From Cellulomonas pakistanensis (GTDB lineage Bacteria; Actinomycetota; Actinomycetes; Actinomycetales; Cellulomonadaceae): a stretch of DNA of 64,000 nt. The stretch covers positions 1 through 64,000 of the forward strand of contig NZ_BONO01000024.1 in NCBI RefSeq assembly GCF_016862755.1, in the 5' to 3' direction. Under the pieces are notes generated by a model. That model made no database searches, was not told the origin of the DNA, and saw nothing but the letters and a program-made list of their open reading frames with translations. Position numbers and translations under genes: made by a program. Of the stretch, positions 52,055-61,677 are shown piece by piece. Numbering within the stretch: position 1 is the first letter of the stretch; each line of letters opens with the position of its first letter.

Positions 52055-53220
52055 GCCGCCAGCCCCTGGGCCCAGCGCACGAGGTCGTCCGCCTGGTCCG
52101 CGGCGGCGTGCCGGTCCGAGCCCCACGGGTCCTTGAAGAAGAACCCGAGCTCCGGCACGACCCCGGCGACCCCGCCGGCGTGCGCGAGCGCGAGCAGCCG
52201 CGCCAGGTCCAGGACCATCGGCGCCGCGAGCATGGAGTCGTACGCGGACCAGGTGGTCTGCAGGGTGATCCGGGACCCGAGGAACCCCTCGGCGTGCACG
52301 TGGTCCCACGCGACCTTGACGTCGCCGAGGTCGGGCACGTGGTCGATGTGCAGCGGGGTGACGTCCGACCCGGTGAGGTCGCGCAGCCCGCGCGTCTTGG
52401 ACGCGAGCTTGGACCGCACCGCCTCCGGGTCGGCGAGGGTGGCCCCGTCGCCCCCGCCGAGCAGGTTCGTCCCGGCCCAGGACAGCACCCGCAGCCCGCG
52501 GTCGGCGAACGCCGGTGCGAGCACCGTGCGCAGCCAGGTCTGGCCGGTCTTGCCGTCCTGCCCGGCGACCGGCACACCCGCCTCGGCGGCCAGCGCCTGC
52601 AGCGCGGGCAGGCCCATCCCGGCGGACGGCGTGAAGCCGGCGTAGGCGGCGCCCGCCAGCACCGCGCCGTACGCCGCGACCGACGAGGGCGGCAGCACGA
52701 CCCGCCCGGGCTCGCGGACCGCGGCGGCCAGCGCGGCCGGGTCGTCGTGCGCCGCGCTCGGGTGCGCGGGCGGCTCGGTGGACGACACGTCGACGACCAC
52801 CACGCGGGCGAGCCCGTGCCGCGCGGCGAAGGCCGTGATGTCCTCCGCCAGGCGCTCGGCCACCTGCTGCTGCGAACCGCCGGGCACCAGCGGGCCGCGG
52901 TGTCCCGGCCGCACCTCGGCGTCCGCGACGTCGAGGGCGTGCGCGGTCGCGGCGAGCAGCGGCGCGGGGATCATCCCGGCGTCGACCAGCGCCTCCGCGC
53001 GCTTGGCGAGCGAGACGTCGCTGACGTCGTGCCCGCCGACGACGAGGTCGCCCCAGCCGGGCAGCGGCAGACCCGCGAACGCGGGCGACGCCGTCACGCA
53101 GCCGGCCGCGCCCGCGTGGCCGGCGGCCAGCGCCACGAGGCCGAGCGCGGCGGTGGTGCCCACCGACCCGCGCGCGCCGACGAGCCACAGGCCGGTGCGC
53201 GCGCGGGCGTCGGCGGTCAC
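52051..53220 (-). CDS. Inositol-3-phosphate synthase-like NAD-dependent cyclase
   Basis: A 389-residue protein of the myo-inositol-1-phosphate synthase family. The Rossmann motif [18 protein letters not shown] (about 10-27) binds [68 protein letters not shown] and [23 protein letters not shown] follow the family order, including the catalytic-domain Lys residues. Family members turn glucose-6-phosphate into inositol phosphate. Within this operon it stands where a dehydroquinate-synthase-like EboD would be expected. It overlaps both neighbours by 4 bases. Confidence 0.85.
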   Translation of the reverse strand: MTADARARTGLWLVGARGSVGTTAALGLVALAAGHAGAAGCVTASPAFAGLPLPGWGDLVVGGHDVSDVSLAKRAEALVDAGMIPAPLLAATAHALDVADAEVRPGHRGPLVPGGSQQQVAERLAEDITAFAARHGLARVVVVDVSSTEPPAHPSAAHDDPAALAAAVREPGRVVLPPSSVAAYGAVLAGAAYAGFTPSAGMGLPALQALAAEAGVPVAGQDGKTGQTWLRTVLAPAFADRGLRVLSWAGTNLLGGGDGATLADPEAVRSKLASKTRGLRDLTGSDVTPLHIDHVPDLGDVKVAWDHVHAEGFLGSRITLQTTWSAYDSMLAAPMVLDLARLLALAHAGGVAGVVPELGFFFKDPWGSDRHAAADQADDLVRWAQGLAA

Positions 53221-54227
53221 GCCTCGTCCTTGGTGGAGAACGCGGCGTCGAAGGCGGCCTCGGGCGCGTCGAACGCCAGGCCGCGGACGAACGCCAGCGC
53301 CTCGGGCGCCCCGCGGAACCGCTCCATGCCCGCGTCCTCCCACTCGACCGAGATCGGGCCGGTGTAGCCGATGCTGTTGAGCGTCCGGAACGCGTCCTCC
53401 CACGGGACGTCGCCGTGGCCCGTCGAGATGAAGTCCCAGCCGCGGCGCGGGTCCGCCCACGGCAGGTGCGAGCCGAGCCGCCCGTTGCGGCCGTTGCCCA
53501 TCCGCTTCTTCGTGTCCTTGCAGTCGACGTGGTAGATCCGGTCCCGGAAGTCCCAGAGGAACGCGACCGGGTCGACGTCCTGCCACACCATGTGGCTCGG
53601 GTCCCAGTTGAGGCCGAACGCCTCGCGGTGCCCGATCGCCTCGAGGGTCCGGACGGTCGTCCAGTAGTCGTAGGCGATCTCGCTCGGGTGCACCTCGTGC
53701 GCGAACCGCACGCCGACCTCGTCGAACACGTCGAGGATCGGGTTCCACCGGTCCGCGAAGTCCTGGTAGCCCGCGTCGATGGCGGACGCCGGGACCGGCG
53801 GGAACATCGCGACGTACTTCCAGATCGACGACCCGGTGAAGCCGACGACGGTGTCGACGCCGAGCTTCGCCGCGAGCCGGGCGGTGTGCTGCATCTCCTC
53901 CGCGGCGCGCTGCCGCACGCCCTCGGGGTCGCCGTCGCCCCACACCCGGGCGGACAGCATGTCCTGGTGCCGGAAGTCGATCGGGTCGTCGCAGACGGCC
54001 TGGCCCTTGAGGTGGTTCGAGATGGCCCAGACCTTCAGGCCGTACCGGTCGAGGACCTCGAGCCGGCTCTGCACGTAGGCGTCGTCGTCCCAGCGCCAGG
54101 GGTCGAGGTGGTCGCCCCAGCAGGCGATCTCGAGGCCGTCGTAGCCCCACTCCGACGCGCGGCGGGCCACCTCCTCGAACGGCAGGTCGGCCCACTGGCC
54201 GGTGAACAGGGTGATCGGGCGGGTCAT
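53217..54227 (-). CDS. Sugar phosphate isomerase/epimerase, first gene of ebo-type operon
   Basis: A 336-residue IolE/xylose-isomerase-type TIM barrel: [106 protein letters not shown] (metal Glu), [28 protein letters not shown] and [13 protein letters not shown]. All ligands are present. The ATG has a GAGGAG site 6 bases away. It overlaps the inositol-phosphate-synthase-like gene by 4 bases. Related proteins act on sugar acids, inosose or keto-glycosides. Confidence 0.87.
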   Translation of the reverse strand: MTRPITLFTGQWADLPFEEVARRASEWGYDGLEIACWGDHLDPWRWDDDAYVQSRLEVLDRYGLKVWAISNHLKGQAVCDDPIDFRHQDMLSARVWGDGDPEGVRQRAAEEMQHTARLAAKLGVDTVVGFTGSSIWKYVAMFPPVPASAIDAGYQDFADRWNPILDVFDEVGVRFAHEVHPSEIAYDYWTTVRTLEAIGHREAFGLNWDPSHMVWQDVDPVAFLWDFRDRIYHVDCKDTKKRMGNGRNGRLGSHLPWADPRRGWDFISTGHGDVPWEDAFRTLNSIGYTGPISVEWEDAGMERFRGAPEALAFVRGLAFDAPEAAFDAAFSTKDEA

Positions 54228-54288
54228 GGTGCGTCTCCTCGTCGAGAGCTCGGTGGTGCGGGTGGTGCGCCGGCGCGGGGTCGTCACG

Positions 54289-55494
54289 TCACGTCGTCGC
54301 CCCCTGCCGGGCGAGGGCGTCGGCGACGGCCGCGTCGACCGCGCGCTGGTGCCGGACCTTCCGTCGTCTGCCGGCGGCGACCCGCAGGGCGACCAGCGCG
54401 ACGACCAGGGCGAGCGCGCCGACGGCGGCCCAGGGGACGGCCCACGCGGCCGCGGAGGCGGCGACGGCGGGCACGGCGGGGGCGGCGTCGGTCGCCGCGG
54501 CGCCGGGGAGGGCGACGACCTCGCCGCCGAGCGCGACCCGGGCGGAGGTGCGGACGAGCGGCCAGACGCCCTCGACCCGCACGCTGCGCTGCACGGACGC
54601 GCCGGGGATCAGCTCCGGCACCTCGACGGCCTCGGCGCGCGCGCGGCCCCAGCCGAACAGGCCGGCGACCTGCACCGCCTCGGTCGGCGCGACCCGCGCG
54701 TTGCCGGTGTTGGTGACGGTGAACGAGACCGTCGCGGCGCCCGGGGCGACGGGGTTGCCGCCGGCGTCGTAGTCGACGCGCACGTCGGACAGGGCGAGCG
54801 CCGGGGCGAGGTCGCCGGACACCCGCAGGTGGACCCGGGAGCCGAGCCGCCGGTCGACGGAGACGCCCTCGGCGTTCTCGACCAGCAGGCTGGACACGAC
54901 GCCCGCGGCGTAGTCGCCGGGCTGCGCGTCCTCCGGGACGGTCAGGGTGAACGGCACCTCGACGGCGGCGTCCGGCTGCACGACGATCTCGGGGGTCTCG
55001 ACCCGGACCCACGCGCCGAGGGCGGTGGACTCCTCCCCCGCCTCCAGCACGTCGAGCGTGCCGTCCGCGGTGAGGAAGCCGTCGGCGGCGTACACGTCGA
55101 GGGACAGCGGGGCGTCGCCCTTGTTGGTCACGACGATCGCGTCCGCGAGCGTGCCGCCGGGCGGGAGGGTGTACGCGAAGTTGGGGCGCTCGGCGCCGTG
55201 CACGGTGTCCGCGGGTCGCACGCCCCAGGTGACCTGGGTGCTCGGGTCCGGGGCGGCCGGCGCTGCCGGATCGGCGGCCGGCGCTGCGGGGTCCGCGGCC
55301 GGGTCGGCGGCCGACGGCACGGCGGCGGGCACGGCGGCGGCGGGCACGGCCGGCACCGGCCCGACGGCCCGCACGGCGACCGCCCGCGCGGCGGCATCGG
55401 CGGGCGCGGCCCCGGCGGGCGCGGAGGCACCGAGCCCGAGGGCGGCGGCGGCCAGCAGCGCGGCGAGGGCGGCGGGGACGCGGGACGGGGTCAC
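54289..55494 (-). CDS. DUF916 (WxL-protein-interacting) surface protein
   Basis: A 401-residue exported protein. A signal peptide (about 1-30) precedes an Ala/Pro/Asp-rich stretch. The DUF916 domain (WxL-interacting, peptidoglycan-binding family) spans about 85-320: [99 protein letters not shown] membrane helix (about 350-370) and a basic tail anchor it. It lies next to a WxL-like protein gene, the usual partner. It is 61 bases before the ebo-type operon and might be read into it. Confidence 0.8.
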   Translation of the reverse strand: MTPSRVPAALAALLAAAALGLGASAPAGAAPADAAARAVAVRAVGPVPAVPAAAVPAAVPSAADPAADPAAPAADPAAPAAPDPSTQVTWGVRPADTVHGAERPNFAYTLPPGGTLADAIVVTNKGDAPLSLDVYAADGFLTADGTLDVLEAGEESTALGAWVRVETPEIVVQPDAAVEVPFTLTVPEDAQPGDYAAGVVSSLLVENAEGVSVDRRLGSRVHLRVSGDLAPALALSDVRVDYDAGGNPVAPGAATVSFTVTNTGNARVAPTEAVQVAGLFGWGRARAEAVEVPELIPGASVQRSVRVEGVWPLVRTSARVALGGEVVALPGAAATDAAPAVPAVAASAAAWAVPWAAVGALALVVALVALRVAAGRRRKVRHQRAVDAAVADALARQGATT

Positions 55495-55597
55495 GGCGGG
55501 GCCTCCGGGTCGACGGTGACGACGGGTGCGGGTGGTGCGAGGTGCGGGTGGCGCGTGCTCGGCGCGGGTGGCGCGCGGCGGAGCGGGTGGGTCCGCC

Positions 55598-55631
55598 CCC
55601 GCCCGCCCGGGACGAGGACCGGGCGGGCGGG
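55598..55631 (-). terminator. Hairpin after the WxL-like gene
   Basis: A perfect 13-base stem (55598-55610 with 55619-55631) and an 8-base loop lie 19 bases after the WxL-like stop. The 155-base gap to the DUF916 gene otherwise holds GGTG-rich low-complexity sequence. Confidence 0.65.
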
Positions 55632-55650
55632 AGCGGGGACTGCGGGTCCG

Positions 55651-56925
55651 TCAGCTGAGCGCGGTGAGCGTCAGCGTGGCGGTGTAGGTGCCCTGCGGGG
55701 CGTCGAGCGGGAGCTGCAGGTCGAGGTCCGCGCCGACGAGGGACGAGCCGCGGGCGTGCCCGGCCTCGGCCTCGGCGAGCGTGCGGGCGACGGACAGGCC
55801 CTCGCCCTCCTCGAACCCGGACGGCACCGCGGGCCCGGCCACGGCGTCGCCGCCGTTCTCGAGCACCTCGGGCGTCCAGCCCAGGTACTTCGACGACAGG
55901 GTCTCGCCCCCGGCGACGAAGTCGCTGACCTGCGCGGTGATCGACCACTCCGGGTCGCCCGCGCGGGTGTCCTGCACCCGGACCGGGACGATCTCGCCGG
56001 TCGCCCGGTACCGGTCCTCGAGCTCCTCGGCGACGCCGAGGTTCACGAGGCCGGACGAGCCCTCGAGCGACCAGACGAGCTCGCCCGCCCGCTGCTCCGG
56101 CACGGTGACCGAGAGCGCCTGGTCGCCCCCGGCGACCTCGCCCGGCGCGTCGCCGGTGTGGTCGCCGTCGACGCCGCCCGCGGTGTTGCCCGGGCCGAAC
56201 GCCGCGGCCGGGTCGTTCTCCGCGAGGCGGATGGTGCCGAGGACGGTGCTGCCGGCCACCCGCAGGTTCGCGGTGTTGCCGGTGAGCACGAGGTCGCCGC
56301 CGATCGTGTTGCCGTAGGTGTCGGCGGCGCCGTCCGCGGTGGCGCCGATCAGCACGTCCCGGCTGGAGCCCGTGACGTGCAGGCTGCCGCCGACGACGGC
56401 CCCGGCGACGTTCACGCCCCAGTCGGAGTCGGCGATCTGCACCTCACCGCCGACGCCCGTCTGCAGCAGGTCGACGTACGTCGCCGCCTGCGTGGTCAGG
56501 CCGCCGGCGATGTCCGAGCCGGTCACCTCGACGTCGAGCCCGCCGGCCGCCACGCTGCCGCCGACCTCGAGGTCGTTGAGGTACAGGAACCCGACCCGCG
56601 AGCCCGCGGTGTAGGCGCTGACGTCGCCGTCGACCCGGGTGCCGTCCAGCAGGACGCCGTACGGGTCGGTGGCGACGACGTCGCCGGTGACGGTGACCGA
56701 CGTGGCGTCGAGCCAGCCGTCCGCGCCGACGGTGATCGAGCCCTCGACCGTGGCGCCGGCGAGCACGCAGGTCGCGCCGGCCGGGACGACGAGGTCGCCG
56801 GTGATGGTCTGGTCCCCCAGGTCGGTGGTGCAGTCGGTCGTCGCCGCCTGCGCCACCGTGCTGCCGAGGGCCACGAGCCCGAACGCGCCCACGAGCGCGG
56901 CCGGGACCGAGTAGATCCGCTTCAT
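55651..56925 (-). CDS. WxL-like surface protein with beta-helix repeats
   Basis: A 424-residue secreted protein. The signal peptide ends near AQAATTD. Residues about 32-240 are short repeating strands (GDLVVPAG, GSITVGADG, GDVVATDPYG, GGSVAAGG, GGSLHVTG, GGDLVLTGN), suggesting a right-handed beta helix. The C-terminal domain (about 265-424: LVWSLEGSSGLVNLGVAEELEDRYRATG, VRVQDTRAGDPEWSITAQVSDFVAG, YTATLTLTAL) resembles WxL domains that bind peptidoglycan. A DUF916 protein gene follows. The ATG has an AAGGAGA site. WxL systems are best known in low-GC Firmicutes. Confidence 0.75.
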   Translation of the reverse strand: MKRIYSVPAALVGAFGLVALGSTVAQAATTDCTTDLGDQTITGDLVVPAGATCVLAGATVEGSITVGADGWLDATSVTVTGDVVATDPYGVLLDGTRVDGDVSAYTAGSRVGFLYLNDLEVGGSVAAGGLDVEVTGSDIAGGLTTQAATYVDLLQTGVGGEVQIADSDWGVNVAGAVVGGSLHVTGSSRDVLIGATADGAADTYGNTIGGDLVLTGNTANLRVAGSTVLGTIRLAENDPAAAFGPGNTAGGVDGDHTGDAPGEVAGGDQALSVTVPEQRAGELVWSLEGSSGLVNLGVAEELEDRYRATGEIVPVRVQDTRAGDPEWSITAQVSDFVAGGETLSSKYLGWTPEVLENGGDAVAGPAVPSGFEEGEGLSVARTLAEAEAGHARGSSLVGADLDLQLPLDAPQGTYTATLTLTALS

Positions 56926-56944
56926 GTCCGTGTCTCCTTCTCGC

Positions 56945-57952
56945 TCAGCCGCGCAGGCCGGCGATGGCGTCGTAGCTGCGGTCGGCGTTGCCGAGGGAGT
57001 TGAGCGGGTTCGGCGGCACGGCCACCGACGCGGCGTTGTCCTGCTCGTAGAGCCCGAAGTGCTGGCCCCGCGTGCGGAGCTGGGACAGGAACTGCTGGTA
57101 CGGCAGGTCGCCGGCGCCGAACTCGATGATGTCGTAGCCGTTGGCGCTGGCCTCGTTGGCCTTGCCGTCCTTGAGGTGCAGCAGCGGGTAGCGCCGCGGG
57201 TTGCGCAGGATGTAGTCGACCGGCTCGAACCCCGGGTACTTGTGCTGCCCGACGTACGCCCAGTAGATGTCCATCTCCAGGTACACCAGGTCCGGGTCGG
57301 TGTTGTCGTAGAACACGTCGTAGAGCCGGACCGACGGGTCGACCGGGTCGAACCGGAACTCGCCGTCGTGGTTGTGCTGGTAGAGCTTCAGGCCGGCGGC
57401 CTTGACCTGCTCGCCCCAGCCGTTCCACTCCTCCGCGGCGGCCAGGTACCCCTCCTTCGTGGCGGTCCCGGTCGGCGCGTTGCCGGTGCCGAGGTGCGGC
57501 ATGCCGAGCGTGTGGGCGATGTCGATCTGGTTGGCCAGGTCGGTGCGCAGCAGCTGGGTGCTGACGTGCGAGCCGACCGCCTTCAGGCCGTTGTCGTCGA
57601 GCAGGGTGCGGATCTCCGCCGGGGTGATCGCCCCGACGTTGCCCTGGGTGTAGCCGGCGAACTCCACCTCCGCGTAGCCGATCCGGCCGAGCTCCTCGAA
57701 CACGGCCCGGAAGCCGAGCGAGCTGACCTTGTCGCGGATCGTGAACAGCTGGATGCCGATCCGGTTGGCCGGGACCAGGCGGGTGCGCCCCGTCGTGGGC
57801 GCGGCCGCGGGCGCGAGGCCGGCGGCCGACGCGCCGGAGGCCCCGAGGGCGGTCCCCAGCCCCACGGCCACCGTGGAGGCGCCGAGCGCCTTCATCAGCG
57901 ACCGCCGGCTCATCGGCCGGGCGGGGATCGAGTCGTGCTGGTGCGTGCTCAT
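56945..57952 (-). CDS. Tat-exported sugar phosphate isomerase/epimerase-like protein
   Basis: A 335-residue TIM barrel with a twin-arginine signal: SRRSLMKALG (Arg16-Arg17) then a hydrophobic run to about residue 45. The barrel shows IGIQLFTIRDKVSSLGFRAVFEELGRIGYAEVEF, LKAVGSHVSTQLL, LKLYQHNHDGEFRFD, LVYLEMDIYWAYVGQ, YPLLHLKDGKAN and DIIEFGAGDLPYQQFL; metal ligands are kept. Export of a folded, metal-loaded enzyme fits Tat. It is 19 bases before the WxL-like gene and downstream of the secreted dehydrogenase gene. Its substrate is likely a free sugar or oxidised glycoside, not a phosphate. Confidence 0.87.
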   Translation of the reverse strand: MSTHQHDSIPARPMSRRSLMKALGASTVAVGLGTALGASGASAAGLAPAAAPTTGRTRLVPANRIGIQLFTIRDKVSSLGFRAVFEELGRIGYAEVEFAGYTQGNVGAITPAEIRTLLDDNGLKAVGSHVSTQLLRTDLANQIDIAHTLGMPHLGTGNAPTGTATKEGYLAAAEEWNGWGEQVKAAGLKLYQHNHDGEFRFDPVDPSVRLYDVFYDNTDPDLVYLEMDIYWAYVGQHKYPGFEPVDYILRNPRRYPLLHLKDGKANEASANGYDIIEFGAGDLPYQQFLSQLRTRGQHFGLYEQDNAASVAVPPNPLNSLGNADRSYDAIAGLRG

Positions 57953-57980
57953 GTCTCTCCTTCGAGACGGCCGGGTTCCC

Positions 57981-58009
57981 GGGCGCGGTCGCGCGTGGCG
58001 ACCCCGCCC
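57981..58009 (-). terminator. Hairpin after the PQQ-type dehydrogenase gene
   Basis: A 12-base stem (57981-57992 with 57998-58009, one mismatch) and 5-base loop lie 16 bases after the dehydrogenase stop and upstream of the Tat-isomerase gene. Confidence 0.55.
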
Positions 58010-58025
58010 GGGGCCCGGCGCGCGG

Positions 58026-61000
58026 TCAGCTGCGGACGGTGAGGGTGGTGCTGGTGGTGGAGCCGGAGATGCCGGCCGTGCCGCCGTAGGCGACGTCGAC
58101 CTTGTAGGTGCCCTCGGGCAGGCGCCCGAGGGAGACGACGCTCGCGCCGGAGGCGTCGAGGGTCCCGGTGAGCGTGGCGACGGTCTGGTTGTTGCGCTTG
58201 ACCGTGACCGTGACGTCCCCGGCGGCGACGGCGCCGCTGCCCGTGGTCACCTGGACGGTGGCCTTGGCGGCGACGGCGGGCTTGACCGGGTTCGGCGACA
58301 CCGTGGCGGCGACCGTGGAGGTGGTGCGCGCCACCGTGAGGCGGACGGTGCCGGACGACGGCTTGAACACCTCGCCGCCGACGAAGGACGCGGTCAGCGT
58401 GTGGCTGCCGACGCCCAGGGCCGGGTCGAGGGCCACGACGGCGGTGCCGTCCGCGCCCAGGGTGCCGCGGCCGACCTCGGTCTCCCCGAGGGTCAGCACG
58501 ACCTCGCCGGCGGCGGTGCCCTCGGCCGCGGAGACCGCGACCGTGACCTCGCCCGGCTTGCCGTACGGCACCCGCGCCGCGGCCACGGTGGCCGTGGTGG
58601 TGGTGTCGACGGTGGGCTCCTCCGGGGCGTCCAGGTCGATCGTGAACGACACGGAGCCGACCTCGGACACGAGGCCCTGGGTGTCGGTGGCCCGGTACTG
58701 CAGGTCGTACGTGCCGCTCTCGGAGAACGTCACGCCGTACTGCTGGTTCGCCGCGAGGTTCGTCCAGGTGGCGCCGCCGTCGCGCGAGTACTGCACGCTC
58801 GCCAGCGCCCCGTTGTCCGCGGCCTGCACGGCGAACCGCACCGGCTCGGTGAAGACGCCGCCGGCGCCCGTGGGCGTCGCCGGGGCCAGGGTGTGCGCCA
58901 CGGTCGGGGCGGCGACGTCGGCGACGCCCGGGCCCACCATGGTGATCGCGTCCACGGCCAGGTCGTCGGCCGAGGTGACGAACAGGTCGCCCGTGCCCTC
59001 GGGGGCGTCGAAGGCGATCTCGACGTCCTTCCAGCCGGCGCCCGCCGGGATGGTGGCGGTGGCGAACGGCGCCGCGTCCGCGGCACCCCAGCGGAGCTGG
59101 ACCTCGCCGCCGCCGTTGGCGCGGACGACCGCGCCGGTGATGCCGCTGAAGCTCACCGGGGTGAACTCGAGGGAGTCGCCGGTGCCGAGGCCGCGGACGG
59201 CGTTCCCGGCGAGGGCGGTCTCGTCCGCGTACACCGTGACGCCGGTGCGCGCGGAGTGCTCCGCCTGCTGCTCGCGCGGGTTGAGGCGCAGGGTGGCCTC
59301 GCCCGTCGCCGCCGGCAGGCCGTTGGCGCCCGCGTCGCGGTACGTCACCACGACCGCGCCGTAGAGCAGCGCGCCCGGGCCGTGCTCCGGCGAGTCGGGG
59401 TTCGTCTTGAACGCGCCCTTGCAGCCGGTGCCCGAGACCTCGGGGTGGGCGTGCTCGTCGTGACCCAGGCCGTAGGTCCAGGAGACGCGGGTGCAGTCGG
59501 TGGCCGTGCCGTCCTCGGCGTCCTGCGTCGTCACCTGGAAGGGGACGGCGTCGCCCCAGGTGAAGAAGCCGCCGTTCTCCGGGTACGCCAGCGTGACCTC
59601 GGGCGCCTGGTTGCCGACCGAGATCGCCCGCGAGGTCAGCGTGAACTTGCCCTCGGGGTCCGTGACCTTGAGCCGGGCCGTGTAGGCCTTGATCGCGGTG
59701 TAGGTGTACTCGGCCTCGACGCCGGTCGCGTCGAACGTGCCGTCGCCGTCGAAGTCCCACTCGTAGGTCAGCGTGCTGCCCTCGGGGTCGCTGGACGCCG
59801 AGGCGTCGAACTCGACCGTGAGCGGCGCGCTCGACGAGGACGTCGGCGTGGCGGTGAACGCCGCGCGCGGCGCCTTGTTGCCCTCGGCGTAGGAGATCCG
59901 GTGCAGGCCGGCGTCGGGGTTCGCGCGGAAGAAGCCGTCGCCGTAGTCGAGGACGTACATCGACCCGTCCGGGCCGAACTCGATGTCCATCGGGTTGTCG
60001 ATCGGCGGCCAGCCCTCGGCCGTCATGGCCGCGTTCGGCGTGACGTCCTCGATGTGCGTGACCTCGAACGAGTCCCAGTCGACGGTGAAGGCCGCGATGT
60101 AGTCCTGCGAGAACTCGCCGAAGAACGCCTTGCCCTCCCAGTACGCGGGCCACGCGTCCGGGCCGGCGTCGGCGGGCCGGTGGTAGACCGGGCCGCCCAT
60201 CGGGCCCTGGCCGTTCCCCGTGCCGAAGCTCACCAGCTCGTCCCACGGCTGGTCGCCCGGGTTGTCGCCGTAGTACAGCGTGGCCGGGCGAGCAGGAGGC
60301 AGGTTCGTCAGGCCGGTGTTCCAGCGCGAGTCGTTGACCAGGTTCTCCGGGTCGAAGAAGGCGCCCGGCGTCGCGGTGGCGAAGTCCCAGTCGTTGTAGG
60401 CCGCGTTGGGTCCGTGCACGAACGGCCAGCCGGAGTTGTGCGGCTCGTCGAGGCCGACGGCGTTCCACTCGACCAGGCCCATGGGCCCGCGGCCCGCGGA
60501 GTCCGCGACCGCCTTGGTGGCGTCCGGGCCGTAGTCGCCCCAGGTGAGCGAGTTCGTCTCGGGGTCGACGTCCAGCTTGAACGGGTTGCGGACGCCCATC
60601 ACGAAGATCTCGGGGCGGGTGTTCTCGGTGCCCTCGGGGAACAGGTTGCCCTCGGGGATCGTGTACGACCCGTCCTCCTCGACGTGGATCCGCAGGATCT
60701 TGCCGCGCAGGTCGTTGGTGTTGCCCGCGCCGCGGCGCGCGTCGAACCCGGGGTTCATCCCCGGCGCGTCGTTGTTCGGCGCGAAGCCGTTCGCGCCGGG
60801 CGTGCCCGCCGGGGTGTTGTCGCCGGTCGACAGGTACAGGTTGCCCTCGGCGTCCCAGTCGAAGTCGGCGCCCACGTGGCAGCACTGCCCGCGCTGGACC
60901 TCGACGTCGAGGATCTGCTGCTCGGACGCCAGGTCGATGCCGTTGCCCGTCCACTGGAACCGGGACAGCCGGTTCACCCCGACCCAGCGGTCCCAGTAGG

Positions 61001-61469
61001 ACTCGTCCTCGCCGGCCGGCAGCGTGTTCGGCGCCGAGCCCGCGGGCGTGTTCCCGGGCGGGGCGTACACGAGGTACACCCAGTTGTTCTCCTCGAAGTC
61101 CGGGTCCAGCCCGATCGACTGCAGGCCGTCCTCCGAGTTCGCGTACACGGGGACCGTGTTGGTGATCCGGGTGACGCCGGTGCTCGGGTCGGTGAGCCGG
61201 ATGTCGCCGTTGCGGGCGGTGTGCAGCACCCGTCCGTCGGGCAGCACCGCCAGGTCGAGCGGCTCGCCCACGTCCTTCGTGAGCGTGGTCTTCTCGTAGT
61301 TGCTCCAGTCGAGCGCGGCCTCGGCGCCGGGCTCGGCCCCGTGGTCCACGCCGTCGTGGGCCAGAGCGGGTCCGGCGCCGAGCGCCAGCCCCGTGACGGT
61401 GAGCACACCGGTGAGGGTGAAAGCCACCGCCCGACGGCCGCGGTTCGACCGCGGCTGCGTACGATTCAT
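58026..61469 (-). CDS. Secreted PQQ-dependent sugar dehydrogenase-like multidomain protein
   Basis: A 1147-residue exported protein. A signal peptide (about 1-38) precedes a glucose/sorbosone dehydrogenase beta-propeller (about 60-510: LDLAVLPDGRVLHTARNGDIR, QCCHVGADFDWDAEGNLYLSTGDNT, EIFVMGVRNPFKLDVDP, MDIEFGPDGSMYVLDYGDGFF). A PKD domain follows (about 530-620), then a carbohydrate-binding-like beta-sandwich (about 720-850) and Ig-like repeats ending in two bacterial Big_3-type modules. It probably oxidises sugars outside the cell while bound to wall or polysaccharide. PQQ dependence is inferred from family. The ATG at 61469 lies in a 208-base leader region. Confidence 0.85.
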   Translation of the reverse strand: MNRTQPRSNRGRRAVAFTLTGVLTVTGLALGAGPALAHDGVDHGAEPGAEAALDWSNYEKTTLTKDVGEPLDLAVLPDGRVLHTARNGDIRLTDPSTGVTRITNTVPVYANSEDGLQSIGLDPDFEENNWVYLVYAPPGNTPAGSAPNTLPAGEDESYWDRWVGVNRLSRFQWTGNGIDLASEQQILDVEVQRGQCCHVGADFDWDAEGNLYLSTGDNTPAGTPGANGFAPNNDAPGMNPGFDARRGAGNTNDLRGKILRIHVEEDGSYTIPEGNLFPEGTENTRPEIFVMGVRNPFKLDVDPETNSLTWGDYGPDATKAVADSAGRGPMGLVEWNAVGLDEPHNSGWPFVHGPNAAYNDWDFATATPGAFFDPENLVNDSRWNTGLTNLPPARPATLYYGDNPGDQPWDELVSFGTGNGQGPMGGPVYHRPADAGPDAWPAYWEGKAFFGEFSQDYIAAFTVDWDSFEVTHIEDVTPNAAMTAEGWPPIDNPMDIEFGPDGSMYVLDYGDGFFRANPDAGLHRISYAEGNKAPRAAFTATPTSSSSAPLTVEFDASASSDPEGSTLTYEWDFDGDGTFDATGVEAEYTYTAIKAYTARLKVTDPEGKFTLTSRAISVGNQAPEVTLAYPENGGFFTWGDAVPFQVTTQDAEDGTATDCTRVSWTYGLGHDEHAHPEVSGTGCKGAFKTNPDSPEHGPGALLYGAVVVTYRDAGANGLPAATGEATLRLNPREQQAEHSARTGVTVYADETALAGNAVRGLGTGDSLEFTPVSFSGITGAVVRANGGGEVQLRWGAADAAPFATATIPAGAGWKDVEIAFDAPEGTGDLFVTSADDLAVDAITMVGPGVADVAAPTVAHTLAPATPTGAGGVFTEPVRFAVQAADNGALASVQYSRDGGATWTNLAANQQYGVTFSESGTYDLQYRATDTQGLVSEVGSVSFTIDLDAPEEPTVDTTTTATVAAARVPYGKPGEVTVAVSAAEGTAAGEVVLTLGETEVGRGTLGADGTAVVALDPALGVGSHTLTASFVGGEVFKPSSGTVRLTVARTTSTVAATVSPNPVKPAVAAKATVQVTTGSGAVAAGDVTVTVKRNNQTVATLTGTLDASGASVVSLGRLPEGTYKVDVAYGGTAGISGSTTSTTLTVRS

Positions 61470-61677
61470 GAGTGATGCAGCTCCTATCGGGATCTCGTCA
61501 CAGAGGTCGGGCTCCTGCGTCGCTCCCACGGTTCGGGAACCCGGCCTCCTCAGCCGACCGACGTCGTCGTCGGTCGTGGCGCGGTCCCACCTCCTCCCCC
61601 TCGAGCGGTGAGCTGATCGTCTGACGGGCACTGCGTGCGGGCGGGTGGCCCGCGGGCCGGGCGGCCCCCGGGGCGGG

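Noticed and set aside
45607..54227. Inositol catabolism (iol) operon
   Set aside because: The barrels and the inositol-phosphate-synthase-like enzyme recall iol genes. However, the EboA, EboE, UbiA and TatD proteins and the absence of IolB, IolC and IolD fit an ebo-type cluster better.
61470..61677. Hidden gene or tRNA in the 208-base gap before the secreted dehydrogenase gene
   Set aside because: Short frames there lack a family pattern and a ribosome site, and no cloverleaf was recognised. It is taken as leader and promoter sequence.
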